In this document: in pieces, positions 5,863-5,871 of the stretch | How the letters are laid out: each line of letters opens with the position of its first letter | How positions within the stretch are numbered: position 1 is the first letter of the stretch | Assembly: GCA_025464915.1 (NCBI GenBank) | Contig: JAODNF010000195.1 | Location: forward strand, 1-5,871 | Length of the DNA: 5,871 nucleotides | Source: Frankiales bacterium | GTDB lineage: Bacteria; Actinomycetota; Actinomycetes; Mycobacteriales; SCTD01 | Direction of reading: 5' to 3' | Position numbers and translations under genes: made by a program | The notes under the pieces: model-generated | Databases searched by the model: none | What the model saw: the letters and a program-made list of their open reading frames with translations, nothing else | Told to the model about the DNA's origin: nothing

Positions 5863-5871
5863 CAGGCAGGG

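Overview
The window is very GC-rich DNA whose codons mostly end in G or C, with GTG starts and tightly overlapping genes. It almost certainly comes from an actinomycete. The FabG and FabI proteins resemble mycobacterial MabA and InhA, and the carboxyltransferase resembles AccD6. However, FabI has the short substrate loop of organisms without mycolic acids. That suggests a non-mycolate actinobacterium (for example near Nocardioidaceae or Intrasporangiaceae), but I cannot fix the genus from sequence alone.

Layout. Positions 1-568 (+) hold the C-terminal end of a membrane glycosyltransferase (GT39/YkcB-like) whose N-terminal part lies off the window. Positions 569-713 are a short intergenic gap with one weak hairpin and no convincing promoter. 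Positions 714-1007 (+) encode a small soluble protein of a conserved, uncharacterised actinobacterial family. Its 3' end overlaps, tail to tail, the end of a five-gene minus-strand cluster.

The cluster fills 971-5862 (-). In transcription order it is fabF (KasA-like ketosynthase II), accD6-like acyl-CoA carboxyltransferase, fabG (MabA-like ketoacyl-ACP reductase), an alpha/beta-hydrolase-fold protein, and fabI (InhA-like enoyl-ACP reductase). Successive junctions are a 4-nt ATGA overlap, a 1-nt TAGTG overlap, a 1-nt TGATG overlap and a 5-nt gap. This pattern indicates one translationally coupled operon that probably begins further upstream, beyond position 5871.

Together the products supply malonyl units (AccD6), condense them onto acyl-ACP (FabF), reduce the keto group (FabG) and reduce the enoyl group (FabI). 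The dehydratase, FabD, FabH, ACP and the biotinylated carboxylase subunit are not in the window. The cluster looks like the mycobacterial kasA-accD6 and mabA-inhA units joined together, with a hydrolase-like gene between the two reductases.

This is core lipid metabolism, and I see no mobile element, CRISPR array, RNA gene or obvious novel system. The points most worth a second look are the hydrolase-fold protein, which seems to lack its catalytic histidine, and the uncharacterised 97-residue protein.
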